A stretch of 64,000 nucleotides of DNA from a bacterium (GTDB taxonomy: Bacteria > UBP4 > UBA4092 > JAOAEQ01): the NCBI GenBank assembly GCA_026416715.1, contig JAOAEQ010000013.1, positions 27,149 to 91,148 of the forward strand. The letters are read 5' to 3'. The notes beneath the pieces were generated by a model. The model saw only the letters and a program-made list of their open reading frames with translations. It searched no databases and was not told the origin of the DNA. This document shows positions 1 through 7,657 of the stretch, one piece after another. The position numbers and the translations under genes were made by a program. The number at the start of each line of letters is the position of its first letter. The first letter of the stretch is position 1.

Positions 1-22
1 GAGGATTGAGGATTGTGGATTG
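1..22. repeat. Heptanucleotide tandem repeat inside the DUF2723 gene
   Basis: Three consecutive 7-base units (GAGGATT, GAGGATT, GTGGATT) start at base 1 and may continue beyond the window. They lie in the coding frame of the DUF2723 gene. Seven is not a multiple of three, so any change in copy number would shift the frame. Confidence 0.6.
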
Positions 23-417
23 CGATGAGAACCTATTTCAGGTTTCTGCCTGCTGATTTCTGTCCGCTTGCTTTCAATTTCTGGTTGCGGGAGTGTTGGG
101 TTCATTTTCTCAACGATTATGGTTAATAAATCTCGGAGGAAAAAATACAGAACCGCAATACTTAATGCTGCGGCGATTGCGGAAAGTAGGTTCAATCTCC
201 AGCCGATATTTCCTAAGGGAACCGAGGTAGCGAGTTTTCCAAGTAAAGTATAAAACGGATAGCAGGTCGGATGGCCAATTCCAAGCGTATACGCGACTGT
301 GATAAACTCACCGGAATCGCCCCAAGTTACCGTTGGTGCTAACGTTGAGAAATAAACGAGAAACGAGATTAAAAAGAGAGAAACTGCTCCGATGGTATAT
401 CTTTGCTTACTATCCAT
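1..417 (-). CDS. DUF2723 membrane protein, N-terminal part (cut by window edge)
   Basis: The first 139 codons are read from an ATG at 417 to the left edge, without a stop. After one hydrophobic segment (about residues 9-28) comes LAPTVTWGDSGEFITVAY, then GIGHPTCYPFYTLLGKL and WRLNLLSAIAAALSIAVLYF. This is the typical start of DUF2723 proteins: large polytopic membrane proteins resembling GT-C or protein O-mannosyltransferases, and probably acting on lipid-linked sugars. The Asp in the WGDSGE loop sits where GT-C enzymes keep a catalytic acid (family knowledge, not proven here). From about residue 105 the reading becomes a low-complexity, Glu/Arg/Gln/Ser-rich loop. It ends in a 7-base tandem repeat at the window edge, which is unusual inside a coding frame. 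The family call is firm; function and full length cannot be seen. Confidence 0.85.
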   Translation of the reverse strand, partial: MDSKQRYTIGAVSLFLISFLVYFSTLAPTVTWGDSGEFITVAYTLGIGHPTCYPFYTLLGKLATSVPLGNIGWRLNLLSAIAAALSIAVLYFFLRDLLTIIVEKMNPTLPQPEIESKRTEISRQKPEIGSHRNPQSSIL

Positions 418-822
418 AAGGTTGATATTATAATATACTTTACGAACAATGGAGAAGAGAAAAACCGTTACCCATTAAAAGCTTACCAAACTCATATCCT
501 TGATGATGGTTGATATCTGAATTTTACGAAACGACGTTTCTTTTCGTTATCTTTTGCGAAAATTATCCACATCTAGAACCTCCGAGAACGTATTATGTTG
601 CCTATGTAAACCATTAACCCTAATTAAATCAAACGTTATATCTTGCTAAATAAATAATATTAATTATAGGTTCTCCTATATTCTCTTATTTATTTATTTT
701 TAGAATCGGGTTCCCATGTTGCATAGTAAGGGGTTATCTCAATTGTATGTGTATCCATAAGATATAGGATGTATCTCGCCAAGATATATGGAATGTCTTA
801 GCGAGACACATCTGAACGAAGA
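418..822. other. Gap of about 400 bases without a gene
   Basis: This AT-rich gap lies between two minus-strand genes. I see no convincing reading frame. The only structure is an imperfect inverted repeat at 769-811: 11-base arms ATGTATCTCGC and GCGAGACACAT, one mismatch, 21-base loop. It sits just past the end of the replication-protein-like gene and could terminate it, although no T run follows. Confidence 0.5.
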
Positions 823-1365
823 TTAGAATCCGAACAGGGTATCTTGCGGGTGATGTGTATCCTGGGATCGAGTTTGGCTGGGGTGCGGTTCCGAATTGGG
901 ATATTGTCTTCGGCAAGAATCCGGTAAGAAATCACGGCGCCCGTGTTTTCGTTTCATTGCAGTATAGTTGATTTGTTCCAGCAGCCGTTCTTTATCGAGA
1001 AACCGTTTAACATTCCATTCTGAAATGTTAGGATTGACGGAAAGTTCATACCATTCAACCGCGCCATTTTTCCGCTGTCGATATGGTTTCCCGTTCAGGA
1101 TTTTCTTTTCAATGAGTTTGGTTATAACGCGATTAATTCGACTCGGATGAATTGGGATAAACTTACGAATCATTTGCGTGGATATGACCGCAGTTGACAA
1201 TCCGAATCCGAGCGAATACCGATTAACCAATATGACGAGTTCGCGCTCGATTACCGGCAGATTCGAGACGAGCATCTTCTCATAGACCGGATTCGGCAGG
1301 ATGGTAAAATTCGCTAATCCATTATTTCCTACACGCTGATTCAGACGTGGTTCTATTTGATTCAT
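823..1365 (-). CDS. Phage replication protein O-like winged-helix protein
   Basis: This 180-residue protein has the pattern of the phage replication protein O N-terminal domain at residues 17-100: NFTILPNPVYEKMLVSNLP, then an ERELVILVNRYSLGFG stretch and a helix-turn-helix-like ISTQMIRKF...SRINRVITKLIEKKIL segment. Family members bind a phage origin and recruit helicase. In bacterial chromosomes such domains usually mark prophages, plasmids or their remnants. The C-terminal 45 residues are basic and rich in Pro, Ser and Gln, probably disordered. It follows the 144-residue gene with a 31-base gap and is probably co-transcribed from the promoter at 1949-1978. No integrase, helicase or structural gene is in view, so it is either a remnant or a minimal element. 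The domain call is moderate; a generic wHTH DNA-binding protein is the alternative. Confidence 0.6.
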   Translation of the reverse strand: MNQIEPRLNQRVGNNGLANFTILPNPVYEKMLVSNLPVIERELVILVNRYSLGFGLSTAVISTQMIRKFIPIHPSRINRVITKLIEKKILNGKPYRQRKNGAVEWYELSVNPNISEWNVKRFLDKERLLEQINYTAMKRKHGRRDFLPDSCRRQYPNSEPHPSQTRSQDTHHPQDTLFGF

Positions 1366-1396
1366 AATTATTTATATCCGATAGATACATTCGGTA

Positions 1397-1831
1397 TCAT
1401 TGAACTACCGAGCGGGTCAATTGCTCTTGACAAAACAGACTTATTCCGGTCATCGGGGTCGGTTTGAGTTTCGCCCGATTCCGATACGCTTGTTTTTCTT
1501 CTGGCGATAATAATTTCCACGATTGAACCGCTTGACGGAACTTATTGCGTTGCGCTCGTTGTTTCGTGGTATTTGGGTTCCTCGGCTTCGTATATGGTTT
1601 GAGATAGGTTTTCCCGTTGCGGGTAACGAAAATATAATCCCGGAATTTCCCGGACGCTTGCAAACTCCCGAGCGGAAATCCACGTAATACAATTTCATCT
1701 ACCTGAACTACATACGGGCGACCTAGCGTAGATAACGCTGTTTTAACCGCATATACCGGGTCAGCATGAATTTTTGACTGTTTCTCGAGTTCTTGATAAA
1801 ATGCTTCAATTGGAAAATGGATATTCACCAT
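1397..1831 (-). CDS. Hypothetical 144-residue protein of the phage-like island
   Basis: Not recognised as a named family. The ATG at 1831 is preceded by AAGGA at about nine bases. Residues 1-60 look globular. The second half has a tyrosine-rich strand region (DYIFVTRNGKTYLKPY) and then a helical module, NPNTTKQRAQRNKFRQAV, continuing into a SWKLLSPEEKQAYRNRAK stretch. I associate this 'NP.T..Q..QR..F..AV..W..LSPEEK..Y...A' pattern with small phage-structural or element-borne proteins; the overall charge suggests nucleic-acid or particle association, but that is inference. It is the first gene of a two-gene unit with the replication O-like gene. The strong promoter and long palindromic leader upstream suggest controlled expression. 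Confidence 0.55.
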   Translation of the reverse strand: MVNIHFPIEAFYQELEKQSKIHADPVYAVKTALSTLGRPYVVQVDEIVLRGFPLGSLQASGKFRDYIFVTRNGKTYLKPYTKPRNPNTTKQRAQRNKFRQAVQSWKLLSPEEKQAYRNRAKLKPTPMTGISLFCQEQLTRSVVQ

Positions 1832-1860
1832 GTCGGGTATCCTTAAACTATCAACGGCGC

Positions 1861-1893
1861 AGTATGAGAATTGAACTGTTCAATTCTCATACT
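1861..1893. repeat. Perfect 33-base palindrome, copy 1 of a dispersed element
   Basis: The arms are AGTATGAGAATTGAAC and its exact reverse complement, separated by one T. Outside the core, symmetry continues imperfectly (CCGTT and ATC blocks on both sides), so the whole element is about 60 bases. The same core occurs at 30224-30250. Here it lies in the 5' leader between the promoter at 1949-1978 and the ATG at 1831, where it could be an operator or an RNA hairpin. Confidence 0.8.
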
Positions 1894-1948
1894 TCTCCGT
1901 TATCACACCACTCATAATTATACCATATAAATTTATTATGCTATATAT

Positions 1949-1978
1949 AATATACTATATAAGTAGTTAGTTTGTCAA
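1949..1978 (-). promoter_or_regulatory. Sigma70-type promoter for the phage-like gene pair
   Basis: On the minus strand the -35 is TTGACA (1973-1978), followed by an 18-base spacer and the -10 TATATT (1949-1954). The region is very AT-rich. The predicted transcript starts near 1942 and has a leader of about 110 bases that includes the 33-base palindrome. Confidence 0.6.
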
Positions 1979-2231
1979 GGGGTGAATTGTAACTTTAATT
2001 TAAAATTTAATATATCTATTTACTGTTTCGTTTTTGTAGTTATATTGACTTGTCTTTGTATTAGGTCATTAGTTGGGTAAAAACCAAAACAGGCGTATAT
2101 TTTTTTATCCCAAAATTTAATATTACTTTTATAATTTGCAAAAGCGAATTTTTTTAAAATATCTTATCAAAATATGTTAAAATATTTTGTAATCGTTTCC
2201 CTAATTATATTTTATCATTTTGTTGTTCGCA
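1979..2231. other. AT-rich divergent intergenic region
   Basis: This stretch separates the minus-strand phage-like pair from the plus-strand HD-GYP gene; the whole gene-free interval is 1832-2231. Apart from the promoter and palindrome annotated separately, it is AT-rich with poly-A/T runs and no reading frame. A TTGACT near 2045 could be a weak -35 for the HD-GYP gene, but no good -10 follows. Confidence 0.4.
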
Positions 2232-4085
2232 ATGTTTCGCAAATCGAAAACAAAATGGTTTTATATAAATTTTACCTTACTTGGGCTTATCGGGTACCTT
2301 GATTATCTCACCGGACAAGAGATTTGGCTTCTACCCTTGTATTTTATTCCGATTGGACTCGCTGCGTGGTTTTTAAACCTTTGGGCAGGTGTTGCTATTT
2401 CAATACTAAGCACTATCATTTGGTTGACAGCAGAATATTCCTATGGAACAGTATATCGCCAAAAAATTTTGGTTTTGAATGCTGGAATTTGGCTGGTTTT
2501 ATTTCTTGGCATAGCGTATTTATTCACTAAACTCAAAGAAACCCGTATTAAACTGCTTCAAGTATTAAGCGAGCGAACCGAGCAACTCACGGAAGAAATA
2601 TCTGACCATAAAAAAACACAAGTGGAATTACAATTCGCTGAACAAAAATACCGCAATTTGGTTGAAACCGCACTAACTGGAATATTTCAAACTGAACTTG
2701 ATGGCACATTTATTTATGCGAATCCTGCGTTAGCAAAAATATTTGAGTTTAACTCGGCACAGGAATTAATTGGCACCAGCGTTCGCGACCGATATAAAAA
2801 TCCAAATGACCGCATCCGGTTACTCGCTGAACTACAGAAAAATCGGTCGGTAACCGATTTCGAACACGAAGTACTTACCAAAACTGGGAAAACCAAAACA
2901 CTGTTAGTAAGCGCAACCTTGATTGACCATATCATTTCTGGAATGGTTTTAGATATCACCGAACGCAAACAAGCAGAAGAAAAAATTAAACGGCACATAA
3001 AGCAACTTACTGCTTTACGTAATATAGATTTAGCGATTACGGCGAGTCTAGATTTGCGGCTTACTTTGGAAGTAGTGCTTGACCAGGTAACAAGTCAACT
3101 CGGTGTTGATGCTAGTTCGATTCTCTTGTTGAATCCGTATAGTCAAACCCTGAATTTTATTGTAGCTCGCGGATTTAACCAGCCACAGGTTTTGCAACGT
3201 ACAAAACTTAGAATCGGAGAAGGATATGCGGGTCGTGCGGCATTCGAACGGAAAATAATTAACATTGAAAATCTGCAGGAAACACCTGGCGAATTTGCGC
3301 AAGCAACAAAATTTCAAGATGAAAAATTTATCAGCTATTATGCAGTTCCGTTAATTGCTAAAGGAAAGGTGAATGGCGTATTAGAATTATTCCATCGCGA
3401 GCCACTCAATCCCGAGCAAGATTGGCTTAATTTTCTTGAAATGTTAGCTAGTCAAGCAGCAATCGCGATTGATAATGCGAAGTTGTTTGATGACCTACAA
3501 AAGTCAAATATCGAATTGGTAGTAGCATACGATGCTACAATCGAAGGATGGTCAAAAGCGATGGACTTACGGGATAAAGAAACCGAAGGACATACACTCC
3601 GGGTTACCGAAATTACTGAACGGCTTGCGCGAAAAATCGGGGTTCCCGATTCGGAAATAGTGCATATTCGGCGTGGCGCTCTGTTACACGATATTGGGAA
3701 ATTGGGCGTTCCGGACGCTATCTTACACAAACCGGACAAGTTGAATGATGAAGAATGGGCGATCATGAAAAAACATCCGGTCTATGCTTATGAATGGCTC
3801 TATCCTATTGTATATCTCCGCCCGGCACTGGATATTCCATATTGTCACCATGAGAAATGGAACGGAACCGGATATCCACGCGGACTGAAAGGAGAATCTA
3901 TCCCTCTTGCCGCACGGATATTTGCCATAATTGACGTCTGGGATGCACTACGGTCAGATCGTCCATATCGTCCTGCTTTGCCAGAAGAAATAGTTATTGC
4001 GTATCTGAACGAACAAGCTGGGATCCACTTTGACCCCAATATCGTCCCCAAATTTATTGAACTCCTTCGCGAACAAGTGGAATAA
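2232..4085 (+). CDS. Membrane PAS-GAF-HD-GYP protein (predicted cyclic-di-GMP phosphodiesterase)
   Basis: About 617 residues, using the ATG at 2232; a TTG at 2220 would add four residues. The order is three to four membrane helices (about 10-110), a short coiled-coil linker, a PAS domain (about 125-250, with FQTELDGTFIYANPALAKIF), a GAF domain (about 265-415) and a C-terminal HD-GYP domain (about 430-615). In the last, HDIGK gives the metal-binding HD pair, HHEKWNGTGYPRG gives the GYP loop and IIDVWDALRSDRPYR is also typical. HD-GYP domains hydrolyse cyclic-di-GMP to pGpG or GMP. The sensor domains suggest input from the membrane or cytosol. N replaces the usual D in the DGTGYP loop, a tolerated variant. 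It is probably monocistronic. Domain calls are firm; ligand and activity are inferred. Confidence 0.9.
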   Translation: MFRKSKTKWFYINFTLLGLIGYLDYLTGQEIWLLPLYFIPIGLAAWFLNLWAGVAISILSTIIWLTAEYSYGTVYRQKILVLNAGIWLVLFLGIAYLFTKLKETRIKLLQVLSERTEQLTEEISDHKKTQVELQFAEQKYRNLVETALTGIFQTELDGTFIYANPALAKIFEFNSAQELIGTSVRDRYKNPNDRIRLLAELQKNRSVTDFEHEVLTKTGKTKTLLVSATLIDHIISGMVLDITERKQAEEKIKRHIKQLTALRNIDLAITASLDLRLTLEVVLDQVTSQLGVDASSILLLNPYSQTLNFIVARGFNQPQVLQRTKLRIGEGYAGRAAFERKIINIENLQETPGEFAQATKFQDEKFISYYAVPLIAKGKVNGVLELFHREPLNPEQDWLNFLEMLASQAAIAIDNAKLFDDLQKSNIELVVAYDATIEGWSKAMDLRDKETEGHTLRVTEITERLARKIGVPDSEIVHIRRGALLHDIGKLGVPDAILHKPDKLNDEEWAIMKKHPVYAYEWLYPIVYLRPALDIPYCHHEKWNGTGYPRGLKGESIPLAARIFAIIDVWDALRSDRPYRPALPEEIVIAYLNEQAGIHFDPNIVPKFIELLREQVE

Positions 4086-4108
4086 TGATAAATGGAACTG
4101 AAACCAAA

Positions 4109-4288
4109 ATGAACGAGCAATTCGCCGATTGAAAGTGCTTTACGGTCATTTTAGAAAATAGCAATTTCTCGGGAGATGTCGACGATTTTACGTTGGCTAA
4201 ACGCTATAATCAAATTGAAGAAGGATTAACTCGGTTATCATTCGAATTAGCGAAACAAATCGTGCACCAACCGGTTGCTAACAAATAA
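4109..4288 (+). pseudogene. Possible remnant of a 59-codon gene with an in-frame TGA
   Basis: Starting at the ATG at 4109, the frame gives MNEQFAD, a TGA at 4130-4132, then about 50 clean codons (for example GDVDDFTLAKRYNQIEEG and LSFELAKQIVHQ) ending in TAA at 4286. The helical composition looks protein-like, and the stop is the only break. TGA is a normal stop elsewhere here (efp, nadC, E1-alpha), so recoding is unlikely. Either a decayed small gene or a chance reading; no family recognised. Confidence 0.25.
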
Positions 4289-4331
4289 TTATCTCTGTTT
4301 TTCTCTGGGTCACAGTGGTAAAGATTTCATT

Positions 4332-5141
4332 TCACTTTCCGAAGATTAATACAACTAACCAGATTAGGATGCAATAGATGGCGAAGATGGAAAGGCTATT
4401 TTTCTGAACATAGCGCAAGAAGTATTTTATCGCGAGATATCCGCTGAACCCAGCGGTGATAAATCCGATAGCAAGAATCAGCAGATAATCCCAGCTAACC
4501 TGCATGTGGAGTAAATCGTTCAATTGAACCAATCCGGCACCGAGAATTATCGGAACTGAGAGCAGAAACGAGAATCGCGCCGCGGTCGCCCGATTGAGTC
4601 CAGTTAACATACCGACCGCTATGGTTGCGCCTGATCTGGAGATACCCGGCGCAATCGCTAGCGCTTGCGCGAACCCGATAATCACTCCACGCAATAACGT
4701 TACTTCCTGCACTGGCATAATCAATCGGTTATTAACATATTCGCTCACGATTAATAGTATCGCGGTAACGAGCAAGAACCACCCTACCAGATGCGGTTTC
4801 GCAAACAGCAATTCAAACTTCGATTCGAATAAGTATCCAAGCAATCCGGCAGGAATCGTAGCCACAATAATTATCCAAGCTAACCGGGCATCCGGTTCTG
4901 AGCGAAAATTCGGATTGCTTAAACTTCGGATAAACATTATCCCCAGTTTAATGATATCTTTCCAGAAATAGCTCACCACCGCAACCAGCGTTCCTAAATG
5001 AACGCCAACATCGAATATCACATCCGGTTCTCCCCAACGCATAAAATAGGGTACTAAAACTAAATGCGCAGAACTGCTAATCGGCAAGAATTCGGTTAGT
5101 CCTTGAACCAGCCCGAGAACGATAGCTTGGAACATGCTCAT
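4332..5141 (-). CDS. uppP: Undecaprenyl-diphosphatase (bacitracin-resistance protein type)
   Basis: This 269-residue polytopic inner-membrane enzyme removes a phosphate from undecaprenyl pyrophosphate, recycling the lipid carrier of peptidoglycan and other polymers. Both signature motifs are present: QGLTEFLPISSSAHL near residue 15 (the EXXXE-type and PISSSAH loop) and PGISRSGATI near residue 160. Length and hydrophobic profile match the UppP family. The start is ATG 5141 (MSMFQAIV) or ATG 5135. A TTG at 5165 would extend the frame into an intergenic repeat and is unlikely. It is the last gene of the run nadC-birA-ftsB-uppP on this strand, separated from ftsB by about 150 bases of repeat-like DNA. 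Confidence 0.93.
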   Translation of the reverse strand: MSMFQAIVLGLVQGLTEFLPISSSAHLVLVPYFMRWGEPDVIFDVGVHLGTLVAVVSYFWKDIIKLGIMFIRSLSNPNFRSEPDARLAWIIIVATIPAGLLGYLFESKFELLFAKPHLVGWFLLVTAILLIVSEYVNNRLIMPVQEVTLLRGVIIGFAQALAIAPGISRSGATIAVGMLTGLNRATAARFSFLLSVPIILGAGLVQLNDLLHMQVSWDYLLILAIGFITAGFSGYLAIKYFLRYVQKNSLSIFAIYCILIWLVVLIFGK

Positions 5142-5165
5142 AATAATAAAAAAACCTAATGTCAA

Positions 5166-5288
5166 ATCTCAAAACGCAAATGTCACATAACCTGCTAAAC
5201 TCACATTTCAAATGCTAGAATAATTTTTGACATTAGGTGTTGTAGGATTCATTTAGCATTGGGATTTGGATATTTGACATTGCAACAT
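5166..5288. repeat. Intergenic low-complexity repeat words
   Basis: The spacer repeats the word TTTGACATT/TGACATTAG three times in different contexts, with further TTTCAAATGC and ATTTGGATA words. Similar AT-rich words (AAATCCAAA, CCTAATGTC, GGGATTTG) recur in the spacers near 9670, 51800 and 62140. I see no stable hairpin or gene. Confidence 0.4.
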
Positions 5289-5609
5289 CTACTTTTGCGC
5301 AGTAGTTGTTGTCGATAGCTTATATACCACTTCGCCAGGTTTTACGAAATTCAGTTCTTCCCTCGCTTCTTTTTCAATCAGGAACGGATCGCCTTGTTCC
5401 CACTGCTTTTTTAACCATTTCTTTTCTTCAATTTCCTTAGACAACTGTTGTTGTTTCTGCTGTTCAGATTCCAATTGTTGGTTATACGACCGTAGTTCAA
5501 GATATGCACGGAATAATACCGCAAGCGGAATCGCTAATACCGCAAGCCAAAAAAATAATCGCGGCTTAAACGTATGCGGTTGGATTGAAGTATCGTTGTC
5601 GTGCTTCAT
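5289..5609 (-). CDS. FtsB/DivIC-like septum formation protein
   Basis: This 106-residue single-pass protein has a short basic cytoplasmic N-terminus, a membrane helix at about residues 18-37 (LFFWLAVLAIPLAVLFRAYL) and a Gln/Glu/Lys-rich coiled coil at about 40-72 (SEQQKQQQLSKEIEEKK). A region ending in EKEAREELNFVKPGEVVYKL follows. That last segment is the hallmark of FtsB/DivIC proteins, which join FtsL and FtsQ in the divisome and help activate septal peptidoglycan synthesis. Length and topology fit. The gene lies between birA and uppP; a separate promoter upstream is possible (5620-5648). Confidence 0.8.
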   Translation of the reverse strand: MKHDNDTSIQPHTFKPRLFFWLAVLAIPLAVLFRAYLELRSYNQQLESEQQKQQQLSKEIEEKKWLKKQWEQGDPFLIEKEAREELNFVKPGEVVYKLSTTTTAQK

Positions 5610-5619
5610 ATAAGCGATA

Positions 5620-5648
5620 ATTTAATACTACATTGCGGCAAATGTCAA
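5620..5648 (-). promoter_or_regulatory. Possible promoter of the ftsB-like gene
   Basis: On the minus strand TTGACA (5643-5648) is followed by 17 bases and TTAAAT (5620-5625). The start codon at 5609 is only about 10 bases past the -10, so the transcript would be nearly leaderless. The -35 is perfect and the -10 is weak. Confidence 0.35.
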
Positions 5649-5723
5649 ATGGTATTTCCAGAAGAACTGAAAAACGATAGAATGGAATAACTAAGCGAAT
5701 AATCATGGTTTGATTTTCTCTGG

Positions 5724-6515
5724 TTACTCCAGTAACGTTATTTCGCCACTGACAATTTTCCGCACGACGCCACTACTCGACCGAAGTATCAAACTGCCAT
5801 CTAAATCGATATCCGCAACATATCCGGTCGTTTTCTGGTTCAACCCTTCTACCTGAACCAGTTTCCCGAGTATATCCGAAAGCCGTTTCCATTCCAGCAT
5901 TGCAGTTCGGGTTCCTTCGTTTAAACAATGCACATAATGTTTTTCAAAATATCGTAGTATCTCAGCCAGCACCATGGCACGAGAGATAGATTTCTCTTTT
6001 CCGAGTTCAATCTGCAACGAAGTTGACCGGTTCCGTAACTCTTCCGGAAACTCTTCCTTGGCAATCGAGATATTAACGCCAATACCGACAATCGCAAATT
6101 GAATTCGCGCCTGTACGATTTCTAATTCGGTCAGAATCCCCGCAACTTTCTTGCCATGGATGCGGATATCGTTTGGCCACTTGATTGATGCAGGTAAACC
6201 GGTAGACTTCCGAATCGCTTCTGCTACCGCAATCGCTGCAATTGCAGTTAATCGCGCAGCGTGGTTCGGTTCCCAATCTGGGCGAAGGATAAGCGAGAAT
6301 AACAGTGATTTCTTTTTCGGCGAAAACCAGTTCCGATGGTTTCGACCCCGACCCTGCGTCTGCTCTTCAGCGAGAACCAGCGTTCCTTCCGGCGCATTCG
6401 ATTTCGCTAACTCCAGCGCAATATCGTTCGTTGACCCGACGGTTGCATAATAATGAATCCGACAACCGAATATCTTGGTTGTTAGAGCATCGGCAAATTC
6501 TTGTGCTGTTGTCAT
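5724..6515 (-). CDS. birA: Biotin--[acetyl-CoA carboxylase] ligase
   Basis: This 263-residue enzyme activates biotin to biotinyl-AMP and attaches it to the BCCP lysine of biotin-dependent carboxylases. Visible are GSTNDIALELA (about 28-38), the biotinyl-AMP loop GRGRNHRNW (about 57-65), KWPNDIRIHGKKVAGILTE (about 113-131) and the small C-terminal SH3-like domain (about 215-263). There is no N-terminal helix-turn-helix, so this is a group I, non-repressor BirA. ATG 6515 was chosen over a GTG two codons upstream. It lies 62 bases downstream of nadC in the same direction, a common cofactor-gene pairing. Confidence 0.93.
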   Translation of the reverse strand: MTTAQEFADALTTKIFGCRIHYYATVGSTNDIALELAKSNAPEGTLVLAEEQTQGRGRNHRNWFSPKKKSLLFSLILRPDWEPNHAARLTAIAAIAVAEAIRKSTGLPASIKWPNDIRIHGKKVAGILTELEIVQARIQFAIVGIGVNISIAKEEFPEELRNRSTSLQIELGKEKSISRAMVLAEILRYFEKHYVHCLNEGTRTAMLEWKRLSDILGKLVQVEGLNQKTTGYVADIDLDGSLILRSSSGVVRKIVSGEITLLE

Positions 6516-6577
6516 ATACACGATTACCCGGCGTTATGCTTTTAATCGCTGGAATATATGTTCATTAATCTGCGGAA

Positions 6578-7450
6578 TCAATTTGATTGGATTTCTAACG
6601 AAATATCGAGCGCAGGCGAAGAATGGGTTAACGCACCTACGGATATCATATCAACGCCGGTTTTAGCAATCGCACGAACGGTTTTTAAGGTTACACCGCC
6701 GGAAACTTCAATTAACGCCTGTTCGCGAATCAGGTTAACCGCTTCTTTAATCTTCGGAATCGGCATATTATCCAGCATAATGATATCAACTCTTGCCTTC
6801 ATCGCTTCTTGAACCTCTTTCAGATTCTTGGTCTCAACTTCAATCAAGAAGTTTTTTTTCTTAACCGATTTCCGAACTCGAGCAACCGCTTCGGTAATAC
6901 TTCCGGCAATAGCGATATGATTATCTTTAATCAGAATTTGATCGTAGAGTCCAAACCGATGATTATATCCGCCTCCGACGCGAACCGCATATTTCTCGAG
7001 CGATCGCAATAACGGGGTCGTTTTCCGGGTATCTAATATTTTCACCGGATACGGGTTAACCGCATCAACATATCTCCGGGTTAGCGTAGCAATTCCAGAT
7101 AACCGCTGGATGAAATTCAAAAGAACGCGTTCTCGAGAAAGGAGTAGGTTCGCGGGCGATTCAATTTCAGCAATGACCGAGCCCGGCTTCAGTTTCGCTC
7201 CGTCGTTGACATAAAACGTATAAGTCGCTTTCTGCCCTAAAATCAACGGTAGCAACGGTAACCCGGCAATGATACCTGCTGATTTCGCAACTAATTGTGC
7301 GGTGCAAAGGGTAGTATCAGAAACAATGCTTGATGTGGTTATATCGCCGGAACCAATATCTTCGCTAAGCGCTGCGGCAATTAATCGTTTAACTTCTTTT
7401 TGGTTAACCGATTGATTAAATTCAGAAAAATGTGGTATATTACATTCCAT
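6578..7450 (-). CDS. nadC: Nicotinate-nucleotide pyrophosphorylase (carboxylating)
   Basis: This 290-residue quinolinate phosphoribosyltransferase converts quinolinate and PRPP into nicotinate mononucleotide in de novo NAD synthesis. Family motifs are in order: EDIGSGDITT (about 30-39), LLNFIQRLSGIAT, RKTTPLLRSLEKYAVRVGGG with the catalytic basic residues, GLYDQILIKDNH, VETKNLKE, IMLDNM and the phosphate-binding IEVSGGV. ATG 7450 (MECNIPHF) was chosen; the frame is open to a CAT at 7501 upstream (also an ATG), which would add 17 residues lacking family similarity. It heads the nadC-birA unit and is divergent from the pyruvate dehydrogenase genes. No nadA or nadB is in the window. Confidence 0.93.
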   Translation of the reverse strand: MECNIPHFSEFNQSVNQKEVKRLIAAALSEDIGSGDITTSSIVSDTTLCTAQLVAKSAGIIAGLPLLPLILGQKATYTFYVNDGAKLKPGSVIAEIESPANLLLSRERVLLNFIQRLSGIATLTRRYVDAVNPYPVKILDTRKTTPLLRSLEKYAVRVGGGYNHRFGLYDQILIKDNHIAIAGSITEAVARVRKSVKKKNFLIEVETKNLKEVQEAMKARVDIIMLDNMPIPKIKEAVNLIREQALIEVSGGVTLKTVRAIAKTGVDMISVGALTHSSPALDISLEIQSN

Positions 7451-7501
7451 AATGATATAATAGTTTACAGCGGAATTAGAACGGTGTAAAGGGAAAACCA
7501 T

Positions 7502-7657
7502 GGGAACTGCACAAGCTTGCTTGCGCTTTTAGCCATAGAAGCTGGCTGCTATTAAATTCGAAAGTAAGCTTTCTAAAAGCAAAGCGGTAATAAACTACCG
7601 TTCTTTTAAGAAGACGGAGGTAACAGTTATTTTCATCGAGTGAAAATTTCAGGAATT
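7502..7657 (+). promoter_or_regulatory. Leader region of the pyruvate dehydrogenase genes
   Basis: This divergent spacer holds several short hairpins in a row: AGCCA/TGGCT near 7533, GAAAG/CTTTC near 7560, CGGTA/TACCG near 7590 and TTCTT/AAGAA near 7603. A strong ribosome-binding sequence, GGAGG, follows near 7616. A GTG at 7640 or the ATG at 7658 can serve as start. A regulatory leader is possible, but no known riboswitch pattern was recognised. Confidence 0.3.

Noticed and set aside
734..916. Small minus-strand frame in the gap and end of the replication-like gene
   Set aside because: It overlaps the replication O-like gene in another frame and has no protein-like pattern.
4130..4132. TGA recoding (selenocysteine or reassigned codon)
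   Set aside because: TGA ends other genes here at the expected length (nadC, efp, pdhA), and no selenocysteine hairpin is seen.
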